From NCBI RefSeq assembly GCF_013407185.1, contig NZ_CP026995.1:1571913-1635912 (forward strand): a stretch of DNA of 64,000 nt, in the 5' to 3' direction. The DNA is from Nitrosopumilus ureiphilus (lineage in GTDB: Archaea > Thermoproteota > Nitrososphaeria > Nitrososphaerales > Nitrosopumilaceae). Each line of letters starts with the position of its first letter. Position 1 is the stretch's first letter. A model generated the notes under the pieces. The model saw only the letters and a program-made list of their open reading frames with translations. It ran no database searches and was not told the origin of the DNA. The translations under genes were made by a program, and so were the position numbers. Shown one piece after another: positions 46,207-55,734 of this stretch.

Positions 46207-46278
46207 TGGAGATGTCGGGACTTGAACCCGATATTGCACCGTCTGAAGGAGCTGGTTTACCAGTTAGCCTACATCCCC
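46207..46278 (-). tRNA. tRNA-like gene, class I body, apparent CAG anticodon
   Basis: The minus strand folds as a 72-nt cloverleaf. Acceptor GGGGATG/CATCTCC has one G-U pair. The D-loop AACTGGTA is canonical. The T-arm is TCGGG, TTCAAGT, CCCGA, and the discriminator is A. The anticodon stem GCTCC/GGTGC has one T-T mismatch and encloses TTCAGAC, giving anticodon CAG (Leu). The D-stem has a C-A mismatch. Leu tRNAs normally have a long variable arm; here it is 4 nt. No CCA is encoded. It lies inside the transposable element, one base after the stop of the winged-helix gene. Confidence 0.7.
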
Positions 46279-46373
46279 ATTATCTTGTACGAGTTGGAGA
46301 GTTTTGAACTTTTAACGGTTCAATGCTATTCTCAAACTCCAACTCATTTACTTTTTGTGTTACAAGATAATGG
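46277..46373. repeat. Nested inverted repeat at the 3' end of the cargo gene
   Basis: 13-bp arms at 46277-46289 and 46361-46373 (TACAAGATAATGG and its complement) enclose a second pair, GAGTTGGAG near 46291 and CTCCAACTC near 46337. The arm touches the first bases of the tRNA-like gene. The stretch also encodes the C-terminal 30 residues of the winged-helix protein. A 13-bp direct repeat CAATGCTATTCTC is at 46321-46333 and 46922-46934. Confidence 0.55.
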
Positions 46374-46924
46374 ATAATTTTTGAATTTGGTTTTCTTTTT
46401 TCTCTTAGATAACCTTCCAACAACAATACATCTATGATAGCTTTAATTCTTTGATTGTTGCTAACTACTCCTTTATTTACAAAAAAACTTTTTGGGATTG
46501 ATTTAGTTGTAGGAAATACGTGTAACACTTTCCATAAAATTGAATTAGGATCTTCAATCTTTCCTATCTTTGCAAATGGTTTTGTCATACCATTTTTTAT
46601 TAAAAATCCAAAATTTCCTCTTGAATCTTTGAAATAGTGGTAATAATGAATTGATTTTCCATTCTTAGGATTTGATTCTTTAATAGAAATGAGTTTGTAT
46701 CCTACTGGAATTAATGTATCCTCATATTCTACATAACCTAACGTTGTTGATCTACGAATAAGTTTATCAATTTTTGTTTCATGTTGTAATTTTTCTTCAT
46801 ATTCAAATTTTTTCTTTAGTTGTTGATACAATTCTTTAACTTCATCATCATAGATGTCTATGCGTCTATCGCCAAATCGTATGGTAAAAGGTGGATTACT
46901 TATTAATCCTCTATCGGTTTCCAA
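46280..46924 (-). CDS. Cargo protein with C-terminal winged helix
   Basis: A 214-aa protein from TTG 46924 (METDRGL). The N-terminal part is helical and charged (residues 25-65) with an unrecognised beta-rich middle. Residues 130-190 read as a winged helix (KSIPKSFFVNKGVVSNNQ, IIDVLLLEGYLREKRKP). The tail after residue 190 is encoded inside an inverted repeat and may be recent. It may be a regulator or a cargo gene of the element. Confidence 0.65.
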   Translation of the reverse strand: METDRGLISNPPFTIRFGDRRIDIYDDEVKELYQQLKKKFEYEEKLQHETKIDKLIRRSTTLGYVEYEDTLIPVGYKLISIKESNPKNGKSIHYYHYFKDSRGNFGFLIKNGMTKPFAKIGKIEDPNSILWKVLHVFPTTKSIPKSFFVNKGVVSNNQRIKAIIDVLLLEGYLREKRKPNSKIIHYLVTQKVNELEFENSIEPLKVQNSPTRTR

Positions 46925-47030
46925 TGCTATTCTCGTTTATCTGTACGGCAAAATTGCTTAAAAGGTTTTTGACGTATTATATAACAACCCATATTCAGAT
47001 CTTTGACAATATCGTCTTTTTGACATTTAA

Positions 47031-47057
47031 TTCAGGTCTCGACAAGTTAGCAGAACC
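47031..47057 (-). repeat. Right terminal inverted repeat of the element
   Basis: A 27-bp perfect inverted match to 44697-44723, ending ...CAAGTTAGCAGAACC at 47057, immediately followed by the duplicated target CATTGTGT at 47058-47065. Confidence 0.9.
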
Positions 47058-47141
47058 CATTGTGTTTTGTTTTGAGTTGTGGTGTGTTCGCTTTCATCCC
47101 AACCCCAAAGGGTTTGGGTTTTCCCGCTCACATTCTATAAA
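47058..47141 (-). repeat. Right part of the interrupted ~300-bp repeat
   Basis: CATTGTGTTTTGTTTTGAG through ACATTCTATAAA corresponds inverted to 28013-28097, including the CCCAAACCC hairpin. It is the continuation of 44466-44696 across the insertion. Confidence 0.75.
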
Positions 47142-47221
47142 TCAAGTGGAAACTCTGATAACTAACAGTCAGATTATTACTCTAGGAAAATATCATACCA
47201 CTCAGAGGGGAGAAAATACAC

Positions 47222-48319
47222 ATGATTGAAGATCCAGTAAAAAGTTTGATTGCAGATCTTGGTGCTCATCTTTCACAAAAAGAGCACTCAGATATTGTCC
47301 TAAACAATGGGAATGGAAAGCAGTTTCTCATTGCACCATCTGAATTTGCAGAAATAAAGCCAATTGATTCACCTCGCAAAATTGCATTTGTAGATGGTGG
47401 TGATGGACCACTAGAAGAGTCACCGAACTTTTTGATAACAATTAATCGAGTATACTATTCATTGTTCCAGGGCAAAAAGAGAATAAAACCTAGAGCCAAT
47501 CCACGAGTTCAGTTTTTCTCCAGTGTTACATCAAACATTCAAACCATCAATGGAAAGAAAACTGTCAGTTACGATACAAAGTTATTTCCACACACTACAG
47601 AAGATAAAAAATTCTTGCCTGCCGAATCTGATTTGACATCTAACACTGAAAGTACCACAGTACTTCAAGGCGCAAGACTGAATTCCTTGGGTCGCAGGTT
47701 CGCTGAATGGCAATTAGCAATTCATGTAGTCGAATCAGAATTAGAAAGAGATGACATGATAGTAATGGATGGTTCTCTGCAGACGCATTTTAAAAATGAG
47801 TCAAAGTATGCAAATAGATTGTATGACTTGGCAAAGAGTAAGGGAGTGATTGTTTGCGGTCTGGCAAAGACTAGCAGATTAATCACAGAGTCCGGTCACC
47901 CGTTACTTGCAAGAGTTGCAGAAATTTCTGAAGATGTTTCATTTGGAAAATGGTATGTAAAAATTGCAGAAGAAGTATCAGCTGACGATAGAGGATTCAT
48001 GTTGGCAGTAAAGTTTCATCCACAATCAAAATTTGTATTTAGATTTGAGATTCTGCGAGAGCAGTTCTCAAAGATGAGTGATGAGGAGTTAAATTCAGTT
48101 CTTGGTAGTTTGGCTGAGAATTCCCAGGATGTAGCCATGATTGGCTATCCATATGGGGCAATTGACGCAGACAGATTTGCCCAAGTTAGGCGTGATGAAT
48201 TGGGAATGTATCAGGGATTCATTCTATCTGAGAAGCTCCGCCATCCCGAATGGAAGAGATTGCAAAAGTACAGTGCAAGTCTGGGAGCACATGATGATCT
48301 TAATGGAGTGACCAGTTAA
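47222..48319 (+). CDS. nurA: NurA nuclease
   Basis: A 365-aa NurA-family 5'-3' nuclease that works with HerA in resecting DNA ends. Acidic RNase H-like centre residues are seen in [13 protein letters not shown] near residue 60 and [12 protein letters not shown] near residue 180, followed by GLAKTSRL. The stop overlaps the ATG of herA (TAATG), the first of four tightly linked genes. Confidence 0.9.
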   Translation: MIEDPVKSLIADLGAHLSQKEHSDIVLNNGNGKQFLIAPSEFAEIKPIDSPRKIAFVDGGDGPLEESPNFLITINRVYYSLFQGKKRIKPRANPRVQFFSSVTSNIQTINGKKTVSYDTKLFPHTTEDKKFLPAESDLTSNTESTTVLQGARLNSLGRRFAEWQLAIHVVESELERDDMIVMDGSLQTHFKNESKYANRLYDLAKSKGVIVCGLAKTSRLITESGHPLLARVAEISEDVSFGKWYVKIAEEVSADDRGFMLAVKFHPQSKFVFRFEILREQFSKMSDEELNSVLGSLAENSQDVAMIGYPYGAIDADRFAQVRRDELGMYQGFILSEKLRHPEWKRLQKYSASLGAHDDLNGVTS

Positions 48320-49902
48320 TGGACGAGTTATCTGTAGTCGGTCAAGTAGTTGGCGGAAGCTTTGGAGATATAGTAATTCGACAAAAGGCGGGAACTGATT
48401 TGGAGATTGGTGATTTGATGGTTTCAGAAGAGAATGGTTCTTTTTTGATTTTACAAGTCTTTGCACTACAGTATGGCTCTCAGATTCAAGACAAGATGCA
48501 GCAGATGATGTCAGGTGTTAATTTGGAACAAGGCGTAGTTGATGCACATTTTTACGAGCCTGATTTTGTAAATTATGTTTTGGCTCGAATAAAGCCATTG
48601 GCACGAGTGTACAAAGAAAACAATGATGTTAAAATTCCAAAATCACTACCTTCGTTTTTTAACAAATTGCGATTGATCAGTAAGGACGATTTGAAATTCT
48701 TGCAAAAGGAGAAAGATTCGATATTTGTAGGATACATTAGAAGTGGAAGTAAAGTAATCAAAGAAGCTGAGGTTTGGCTGCCAGCAGAAGATGTATTTTC
48801 ACACCACATGTTAATTCCTGCAACTACTGGTCGAGGCAAATCAAATCTGGTAAAAACAATCCTATGGCATGTACTAGATACAAACAAAGTTGGTGCATTG
48901 GTATTAGATGCACATGATGAATACTTTGGACGAGGTGGAATTGGATTAAAAGACCATCCCAAAGCCAAAGATAATTTGATGTATTACACACCATCAAATC
49001 CACCAGTTGGTGCTAATCGTTTAACAGTTAATTTGCAATCAATTAGACCTGAGCACTTTGAAGGGATTGCTGATTTTTCAGATCCACAATTTCAAGCAAT
49101 TAGAATGGCATTTAGAAAATCTCGAAAAAATTGGATTCGGGATTTGATGCTAACTGATGCAGTAGATGCTGGAATGGAAAGCAGCAGTCAGAGTAGAGGC
49201 GAATTTGCAGCAGCCACAATGATGGTGGTTCAGAGGAAATTACGTCTGCTTTTGAGCCTGGAAAAAGATGAAGAAGGTGTCGTGTTTTCAAGACATGAGG
49301 TATTTGATAGTACAACAAAGGGTCTGAACACAGTAGATGGTATTGTAAAAGATATCGAGCAAGGAAAGGTTGTAGTTTTGGATACATCGCGATTAGGTGA
49401 TGAGGCAGAATTACTAGTTGGAAATATCATTGCATCAAAGTTACTTGAAAAATACAAAGACGCCAAAGCCGGTGGGGAATTAGAAAGAAAGCCCGTAGCT
49501 ACCATAGTAATTGAAGAAGCACCTCGCGTCATTGGTGTGGATGTATTGACATCAAGAAATGACAACATCTATTCTACAATTGCTAAAGAAGGGCGCAAAT
49601 TCAAAGTAGGACTCACTGCAATTACACAACTCAGTAGTGTCATTCCAAAAACAATTCTTGCAAACATGAATACTAAAATCATTTTAGGAAACGAGATGAA
49701 GCAAGAAAGAGAGGCAATTATAGCTTCTGCATCTCAAGATTTATCTGAAGACGACAAGAACATTGCAAGCTTGGATAAGGGCGAGGCAATTATTACTAGC
49801 ATCTTTGTGCCATTTGCGATGCCAATCAAAGTTCCTTTGTTTGAAGATATTGTAAAAGATAAAGGGATAATACCTGAATCTGGCAAGACAAAGGTGTTCT
49901 AG
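48319..49902 (+). CDS. herA: HerA bipolar DNA translocase/helicase
   Basis: A 527-aa FtsK/HerA-type hexameric ATPase: an N-terminal HAS barrel (1-80), Walker [17 protein letters not shown] near residue 169 and Walker [14 protein letters not shown] shortly after; the second acidic element [13 protein letters not shown] follows near residue 395, with [11 protein letters not shown] as sensor. The start overlaps nurA and the next gene begins 1 nt later. Confidence 0.95.
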   Translation: MDELSVVGQVVGGSFGDIVIRQKAGTDLEIGDLMVSEENGSFLILQVFALQYGSQIQDKMQQMMSGVNLEQGVVDAHFYEPDFVNYVLARIKPLARVYKENNDVKIPKSLPSFFNKLRLISKDDLKFLQKEKDSIFVGYIRSGSKVIKEAEVWLPAEDVFSHHMLIPATTGRGKSNLVKTILWHVLDTNKVGALVLDAHDEYFGRGGIGLKDHPKAKDNLMYYTPSNPPVGANRLTVNLQSIRPEHFEGIADFSDPQFQAIRMAFRKSRKNWIRDLMLTDAVDAGMESSSQSRGEFAAATMMVVQRKLRLLLSLEKDEEGVVFSRHEVFDSTTKGLNTVDGIVKDIEQGKVVVLDTSRLGDEAELLVGNIIASKLLEKYKDAKAGGELERKPVATIVIEEAPRVIGVDVLTSRNDNIYSTIAKEGRKFKVGLTAITQLSSVIPKTILANMNTKIILGNEMKQEREAIIASASQDLSEDDKNIASLDKGEAIITSIFVPFAMPIKVPLFEDIVKDKGIIPESGKTKVF

Positions 49903-49903
49903 T

Positions 49904-51157
49904 TTGTACTTTGCGCATTTATCGGATATCCATCTAGGCTTTCAAAAACATGAATCATTGCAGAGAATAGAACAGCAAGTATTTGAAAAAGCAATGGATG
50001 AATGCATTAATCGTAAAATTGATTTCATTTTAATTCCAGGGGATTTGTTTCATGTGAATATTCCAGAGATGCGAGTCCAAAAGTATGCATTTGCAAAGTT
50101 TCGTCAAGTGTATGATGCGGGAATTCCAGTCTATGTAGTTTATGGGAGTCATGACTTTTCTCCAGTGTCAAATTCTGTAATTGATTTGCTAGCTGAAGTA
50201 GGCTACATTACTAAAGTCACTCGAGCTACAAGCAATGAGGATGGCACTATTTCTTTGAAATTTTTAATTGATGAGAAGACAGGTGCCAAGATTGCAGGAC
50301 TTTCTGGCTTGAAGGTTGGAAAAGACAGGGAATGGTATGAAAAACTAGATAGGACTTTTGAGTCAGAATCAGGTTTTAAGATATTCCTATTTCATGGCGG
50401 AATTTCAGATATGAAGACCGAATCAGGCATGGATGGCGACCATATGCCTCTATCTTTGCTACCTAAAGGATTCTCATACTATGCAGGAGGTCACATGCAC
50501 AAGTTCAATCACCAGTCATTTGATGGGTATTCTAATGTCATATATCCTGGAACTCTATTTGCAGGATATCATGCAGATTTGGAGGACAATGCAAATGGAC
50601 AAAAGCGTGGATTTGTGCTAGTCGAGTTTGAGAAAGATGTCAAATCAGTTGAATTTATAGAGATACAAAATACTGCTTATGAAATTATTGAAGTTGATGC
50701 AAATAATAGAAAAGCAGAATCAATCAATCAGGAATTACTAGATAAAACAAAAGACATCGATCCTACAGACAAGGTTGTAATAATAAAGGTCAAAGGAGAG
50801 TTGACATCAGGCAAGACTGCAGATGTGGATATTTCTACAATCAGAGAAAATCTAAATTCACGTAATGCAATGGTAGTAAATGTAAGTAAGAACGGTTTAA
50901 CATCAAAGGAATATTCCATTACAGAAGCCAAGGGGAATAACAAAGAAGAGATTGAAACAAATGTATTTTCAGAAAACATTGGACAATTACGATTTGAATA
51001 TCAAGAGTTGCTAGGTGATGAAGGAATAAAACTTGCAAAAAAGTTACTTCGAGAATTAGGACAGCCTGCATTAATCAATGAGAAAAAGAATGAATACATT
51101 CCAAGAATTCGTGATAATGCATTTGCCATTTTAGGATTGAATAAGGATGATTCTTAA
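49904..51157 (+). CDS. mre11: Mre11 nuclease
   Basis: A 417-aa Mre11 exo/endonuclease. Metal motifs: HLSDIHLG (residue 5), PGDLFH, YGSHDFSP (usually GNHD), FLFHGGISD and GGHMHKFNH. The Asn of motif III is replaced by Ser. The C-terminal domain that caps Rad50 follows. TTG start 2 nt after herA; the 3' end overlaps rad50 by 11 nt. Confidence 0.94.
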   Translation: MYFAHLSDIHLGFQKHESLQRIEQQVFEKAMDECINRKIDFILIPGDLFHVNIPEMRVQKYAFAKFRQVYDAGIPVYVVYGSHDFSPVSNSVIDLLAEVGYITKVTRATSNEDGTISLKFLIDEKTGAKIAGLSGLKVGKDREWYEKLDRTFESESGFKIFLFHGGISDMKTESGMDGDHMPLSLLPKGFSYYAGGHMHKFNHQSFDGYSNVIYPGTLFAGYHADLEDNANGQKRGFVLVEFEKDVKSVEFIEIQNTAYEIIEVDANNRKAESINQELLDKTKDIDPTDKVVIIKVKGELTSGKTADVDISTIRENLNSRNAMVVNVSKNGLTSKEYSITEAKGNNKEEIETNVFSENIGQLRFEYQELLGDEGIKLAKKLLRELGQPALINEKKNEYIPRIRDNAFAILGLNKDDS

Positions 51158-53567
51158 TTCCATAATCATTGATAATATTCGAAGTTATGAGCACGAAGAG
51201 ATAGAATTTCCTCAAGGAATTTCTTTGTTTGAAGGAGACATTGGTTCAGGAAAATCAACGGTACTCATGGCAATAGAGTTTGCATTATTTGGATTGGGAT
51301 CTCAGAAAGCAGAATCACTTTTGGCAAAAAAGTCAGATTCGGGTAGTGTGATTTTGGATTTTTCAGTGGATGGTGAAAAGTATGAGATTAAACGAACACT
51401 TTTGAGAAAAAAATATGGAGTCAATCAGGATCCTAGACATTCCTGGATAAAGATTCAAGGAGTCAAAGAGCCACTATCCCCATCTGAATTAAAACAGCGA
51501 GTCTTGCAGATTCTCAAGTTTAATGAGCCTGCAGATCCTAAAGCTGAGAGTAAAATATTTCGATATGCCATATTTACTCCTCAGGAAGCCATGAAGGAAG
51601 TGCTTTTTGACTCTGGAAAACGTCTTGAGACCATTCGCAAGGCATTTGGAATTGAGGATTACAGCATTGCAAAATCTAATGCTCTTGAAGTACTATCTGA
51701 AATTAAAACCAAGGTTGCAGTTTTGCAGGAGAAATTCAGTGATGTAACAGAGTTGGAGTTGCAAATTAACCAGTCAGAAAAATTTGTTTCAGAGATTGAA
51801 TCAGAGATTGCAAGAAAAAGATCACAGATAAAAACACTTGAGATCCAAGAAGTTGAGAAAAACACTCAATTAAAAAAATTGCGTGAAAAAAACAATGACA
51901 AAGTCAAGCTAGAATCAAAAAAAGAGAATTTGGAAGAGAAGATAGAGACAGGAAAGATACGAATTGAAACCATTGAATCTCAATTTGGAGAGTATGAAAT
52001 TGAATTAAAAAGAAATAATGAAAAGATGGAAAAATTAATTGAGATAAAAAGACCAGAAACTAGTAAAAGTGCATCTGATTTAACATTAGAGATAAAGAAA
52101 TTCCAGGAAATCAATAATGACTCAATCAGACTAGAGTCTGAGAAGAACAGTATTGCATTGGACATTGCAAGATTAAAAGAAAATCTAGGTGAGAAGATAA
52201 ATTCAGACAAACAAGTAATGCAAAATGCATTAAATGATTTAGAGCAAGAAAAAGAATCACTAGAAAAGTTTGCAATAGAGATTAAAGAAAATCTAGACCT
52301 AGTCAAAGAGTCCAGAGTACAAAAAGAGACTCTTAAAAGAAGATTAGAAGACGAGATTGCTAAATTTTCAGCATTAGGAAATGCGTGTCCTACATGCAAG
52401 CAAGAAATTACTGAGAAACGTCATCATGATTTAGTCGATGAAAAGAAAAAAGAAGTTGATGTATTGAGTAGTGAATTGCAAACAATCATCGATTCATTTT
52501 TTGAATCAAATAAAAAATCAAAAGAGATTCAATCAAAGATAGAATCATACCAGCAAGAGATGTTGCAGATTCAGAGAATCATCCCAGGAATTGAAGAGTA
52601 TGAAGGAAAATCTGCAAAATTATCAGAAATTGAGGCTAAAATCCAGGAATTGGACAAGAGATTATCAGAGTTTGAAGGAAGAAATCCCGTAGAGCATCTC
52701 ACAGAACTCAAAGATGAACTAGTTGCATATGAGAATGCTTCTGAGCAAATCAAGCAAATTATTGAAGCAAGAAATAAAGTTGAAAAATTAATTGTAGAGC
52801 ATCAAAAAGAAGCAGAGACAACAGAATCAGAAATTTTGCAAAGAGAATCAGAATTAAAAAAGATAGAAACAGAACTTGAAACATTTGAAGAAACCGACAA
52901 GGAAATTTCAGATATTGATGATGATCTTGGATTACTTCGAAAAGAGATTACCAAAGTTTCAAGTGTGATTGCAGCATCTGCTGAAAAACAAGACAATGAG
53001 AAATTGAAAATTAAAGAAAATCAAGCCAAAGTTGCAGAATCCAAAAGATGGGAGACAAAATACAAGAAATTTGCTCAATTCAAAGAATGGTTAGAGATGT
53101 TTTTTATTCCAACGATATCACAAATTGAAAAACAGGTGTTGTTATCAATTTTGCAGAATTTTAATGAAACCTATACTAGATGGTATTCAATTCTAGTTGA
53201 AGATCCTACAAAAGAATCCAGAATTGATGAGAACTTTACACCAATTGTAAATCAGGACGGATATGACCAGGAAATTGGATATCTGTCAGGTGGTGAGAAG
53301 ACAAGTATTGCATTAGCTTATAGATTGACTCTAAATTCTCTAATGAGGAAAGAAACAGAATCAATGAAATCTAATTTGTTGATTTTAGATGAGCCAACTG
53401 ATGGGTTTTCCAAGAACCAATTAGGAAAGGTCAGAGAACTACTAAACGAATTAAAATCAGAACAAATCGTGCTGGTCTCACATGAGAAAGAGTTAGAGGC
53501 ATACGTGGATAATATTTTCCAAATTTCAAAGCAAAACGGAGTTTCAAAAATTAGTAAAATGAATTAG
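51147..53567 (+). CDS. rad50: Rad50 ATPase
   Basis: An 806-aa Rad50: Walker A FEGDIGSGKSTVLMAIEFAL near residue 35, two long coiled coils with the zinc hook CPTC near residue 414, then the signature YLSGGEKTSIALAYRL and Walker B LLILDEPTDGFS. It starts inside mre11. The four genes nurA-herA-mre11-rad50 form the usual archaeal end-resection operon. Confidence 0.96.
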   Translation: MILNSIIIDNIRSYEHEEIEFPQGISLFEGDIGSGKSTVLMAIEFALFGLGSQKAESLLAKKSDSGSVILDFSVDGEKYEIKRTLLRKKYGVNQDPRHSWIKIQGVKEPLSPSELKQRVLQILKFNEPADPKAESKIFRYAIFTPQEAMKEVLFDSGKRLETIRKAFGIEDYSIAKSNALEVLSEIKTKVAVLQEKFSDVTELELQINQSEKFVSEIESEIARKRSQIKTLEIQEVEKNTQLKKLREKNNDKVKLESKKENLEEKIETGKIRIETIESQFGEYEIELKRNNEKMEKLIEIKRPETSKSASDLTLEIKKFQEINNDSIRLESEKNSIALDIARLKENLGEKINSDKQVMQNALNDLEQEKESLEKFAIEIKENLDLVKESRVQKETLKRRLEDEIAKFSALGNACPTCKQEITEKRHHDLVDEKKKEVDVLSSELQTIIDSFFESNKKSKEIQSKIESYQQEMLQIQRIIPGIEEYEGKSAKLSEIEAKIQELDKRLSEFEGRNPVEHLTELKDELVAYENASEQIKQIIEARNKVEKLIVEHQKEAETTESEILQRESELKKIETELETFEETDKEISDIDDDLGLLRKEITKVSSVIAASAEKQDNEKLKIKENQAKVAESKRWETKYKKFAQFKEWLEMFFIPTISQIEKQVLLSILQNFNETYTRWYSILVEDPTKESRIDENFTPIVNQDGYDQEIGYLSGGEKTSIALAYRLTLNSLMRKETESMKSNLLILDEPTDGFSKNQLGKVRELLNELKSEQIVLVSHEKELEAYVDNIFQISKQNGVSKISKMN

Positions 53568-53696
53568 ATATTTCAAAGACAAATAATGAGGCTCATTAGA
53601 ATCATTCCAAGATCTTAAATTATTTAATAAAAATATGTTCATTGTTACTTTAGAATTCACAGATTGATATTTTAAGTTGTTATTATTTATTTGAGT

Positions 53697-55100
53697 ATGA
53701 CTTCATTAACTTTCTATGGCGGAGTAAATGAAATTGGAGGAAACAAAATTTTACTCCAAGACAAAGACACAAAAATATTCTTAGATTTTGGTAAAGGATT
53801 CACATCTCTAGGCAAATATTTTGAAGAATATTTGGCACCACGTTCATCAAATGGAATTTTAGACTTTATTACAATGGGTTTAGTGCCGGACATCCCTGGA
53901 ATTTATCGAGATGATTTGATGCTCAGAGCAGGCCGTGAAATCAAAGACCCAGATGTTGATGCAGTACTAATCTCTCATGCCCATTCAGACCATGTAGATT
54001 ATGCATCATTTCTGCATAGAGATATTCCACTTTACATGGGACAAACTACACAAAACATGATCAGAGCAATTCAAGAACGCTCATCAGGTGCAATTGATAG
54101 AGAGATTCTAGAATTCAAATTAACAGGTGCAAAACGAGGAGAACCAAAAATTGCAAGAACTGTAAACACATTTCGTACTGGAGAAAAATTCAATGTTGGT
54201 TCATTAGAAATTGAGCCAATTCACGTAGACCATTCCATTCCTGGAGCATATGGATTTATCATTTACACATCTGAAGGCCCTGTAGTATATACTGGAGACT
54301 TGAGACGACATGGTTCAAAACCACAAATGACTGAAGAATTTATTGCAAAAGCAAAAGAGGTAAAACCAATTGCGTTGATTGCAGAAGGAACAAGAATTAA
54401 AGATGAGCCGACCAATGAGAACGAACAATTAGTATATGATCAATCAAATAACTTGACTGAAAAAACAAAAAATCTAGTTTTTACTGATTTTAATTTCAAA
54501 GATGTTGACAGAGTTCAAACTTTTTACAATGTTGCAAAGAAAAATGGTAGAAAACTTGTAATCAAAATAAAAGATGCTTATTTTCTAAAACATTTGGCCT
54601 CTGATCCTAATCTAAATTTACCAAACTGGGATGATGAGCATATTGCAATTTACAAGGCAAAATATCGAACAGGAACATATTCTGATTCAGATTATTATGG
54701 CGATGATAGAGTATTTGCAACTGCACCTAATGCATTAACTGCAGCTGAAATTGCACAACATCCAGACAAATATCTCTGTGCCATGGGGTTTTTCAGTTTT
54801 AATGCTTTGATAGACATGAAACCAAAGTCGGGGGCAGTTTACATACATTCGGCAAGTGAAGCATACAACGAAGAACAAGTTTTAAGCACAAAACGACTTA
54901 AAAATTGGATTGAAAAATTTCAAATGGAGCATCATCAGATTCACTGTTCAGGTCATGCTAAAGGTGAAGATCTGATGAGCATGGTAAAAGAGATTGATGC
55001 CAAAATACTTTTTCCAGTTCATACAGAATATCCTACTGAATACGTCAGAGTCACAAACAAAATCAATATTGTAGAATTAAATAAAAAATACAATGTTTGA
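53697..55100 (+). CDS. RNase J-like metallo-beta-lactamase-fold nuclease
   Basis: A 467-aa MBL/beta-CASP protein. ATG 53697 (MTSLTFYGGVNEIGGN) is chosen over TTG 53691. Zinc motifs: ISHAHSDHVDYAS, HVDHSIPGAYGF, YTGDLRRHG, and beta-CASP GHAKGEDL and FPVHTEYP near the C-terminus. It would degrade or trim RNA as RNase J family members do; an exact role is not shown. Confidence 0.88.
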   Translation: MTSLTFYGGVNEIGGNKILLQDKDTKIFLDFGKGFTSLGKYFEEYLAPRSSNGILDFITMGLVPDIPGIYRDDLMLRAGREIKDPDVDAVLISHAHSDHVDYASFLHRDIPLYMGQTTQNMIRAIQERSSGAIDREILEFKLTGAKRGEPKIARTVNTFRTGEKFNVGSLEIEPIHVDHSIPGAYGFIIYTSEGPVVYTGDLRRHGSKPQMTEEFIAKAKEVKPIALIAEGTRIKDEPTNENEQLVYDQSNNLTEKTKNLVFTDFNFKDVDRVQTFYNVAKKNGRKLVIKIKDAYFLKHLASDPNLNLPNWDDEHIAIYKAKYRTGTYSDSDYYGDDRVFATAPNALTAAEIAQHPDKYLCAMGFFSFNALIDMKPKSGAVYIHSASEAYNEEQVLSTKRLKNWIEKFQMEHHQIHCSGHAKGEDLMSMVKEIDAKILFPVHTEYPTEYVRVTNKINIVELNKKYNV

Positions 55101-55236
55101 AGGAATCTCTGAAAGATTTTATCAAGAAATTATCAAACAATAGGATAACAGCAATTTACAACAACCCATTTATGTAATTTAAAAACATCATGCAATACAT
55201 TTACACGGGAATTTGAGATTTGAAGATGACAGTATA

Positions 55237-55311
55237 CTAAAATATGGGTTTCCCAAAAAATCCATTTTTTAATTCTTTTTTGCTACCACAATGTCTACAT
55301 TTTTCAACCAT
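55237..55311 (-). CDS. Candidate 24-aa zinc-knuckle peptide (remnant?)
   Basis: ATG 55311 opens 24 codons: MVEKCRHCGSKKELKNGFF, with a single CxxC. Too short for a confident call. It overlaps by a few bases the end of the broken gene at 55304-55608, in a row of remnants. Confidence 0.25.
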   Translation of the reverse strand: MVEKCRHCGSKKELKNGFFGKPIF

Positions 55312-55608
55312 TATTTTTTCTCCAACGCATTTTTCTTAGTTTTATTCCCAATTTGATGAAATTATCATCTATTCCAAATTTCTCAAAGACTCGTCTCAAA
55401 AAATAACTTCTGGTAAATGAAACAGAAGCATAGACAAATGTAATGAGTGAATTTGCAACTAGTGGGTCCCTTGAATCCATCCCATAGATAGTGGTAAAAT
55501 AACAATTCCAAGTGCATATCCTATTGGATATCCTCCAAATGAGTTGACAAATGCTTCAGACAGGCTCTTTTTGTGAGAGTCAATTGATTGCTTTGGTTCG
55601 TTTTTCAT
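55304..55608 (-). pseudogene. Frameshifted membrane protein resembling DUF7220
   Basis: From ATG 55608 (MKNEPKQSIDSHKK) one frame gives SLSEAFVNSFGGYPIGYALG and stops near 55459. The adjoining frame continues with LVANSLITFVYASVSFTRSY then FLRRVFEKFG and ends TGA 55304-55306. A one-base shift near 55465-55480 (GGGACCC) joins them to about 101 aa. The EALVN-like start and SxxRSYxLRRxF end resemble DUF7220 phage membrane proteins. Confidence 0.55.
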
Positions 55609-55634
55609 ATAGGCGCTCTTCCCTAAATTCCAAA

Positions 55635-55734
55635 TCATTTCAAGTTGTAAGGCCAAAAGAATAGTGTGCCTGGATCATGCCATTTTGAATCCCACCATCT
55701 TTGCTCAAGCCATTTGTAATTTTCATTTATTCAT
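55635..55734 (-). pseudogene. Trp-rich small gene with a one-base shift
   Basis: The frame encodes NYKWLEQRWWDSKWHDPG and then TLFFWPYNLK before TGA 55635-55637. No start codon is in frame, but deleting one A after ATG 55734 gives MNNENYKW, a 32-aa protein. The unusual tryptophan density supports coding origin. It follows the gene at 55727-55895 with overlapping ends, as in phage operons. Confidence 0.45.

Larger units (their letters stand above)
44697..47057. mobile_element. 2.36-kb transposable element with cargo (IS6-like DDE)
   Basis: Bounded by a 27-bp perfect inverted repeat, 44697-44723 (starts GGTTCTGCTAACTTG) and 47031-47057 (ends CAAGTTAGCAGAACC), and by the direct duplication CATTGTGT at 44689-44696 and 47058-47065. 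Removing it restores the repeat unit seen uninterrupted at 28 kb. An 8-bp duplication is usual for IS6-family elements. It carries a transposase, an AbrB-like protein, a tRNA-like gene and a winged-helix protein. Confidence 0.9.

Noticed and set aside
46891-47229. A 112-codon frame across the right end of the element
   Set aside because: It runs through the inverted repeat, the target duplication and the old repeat unit, so it is a junction frame without family likeness.
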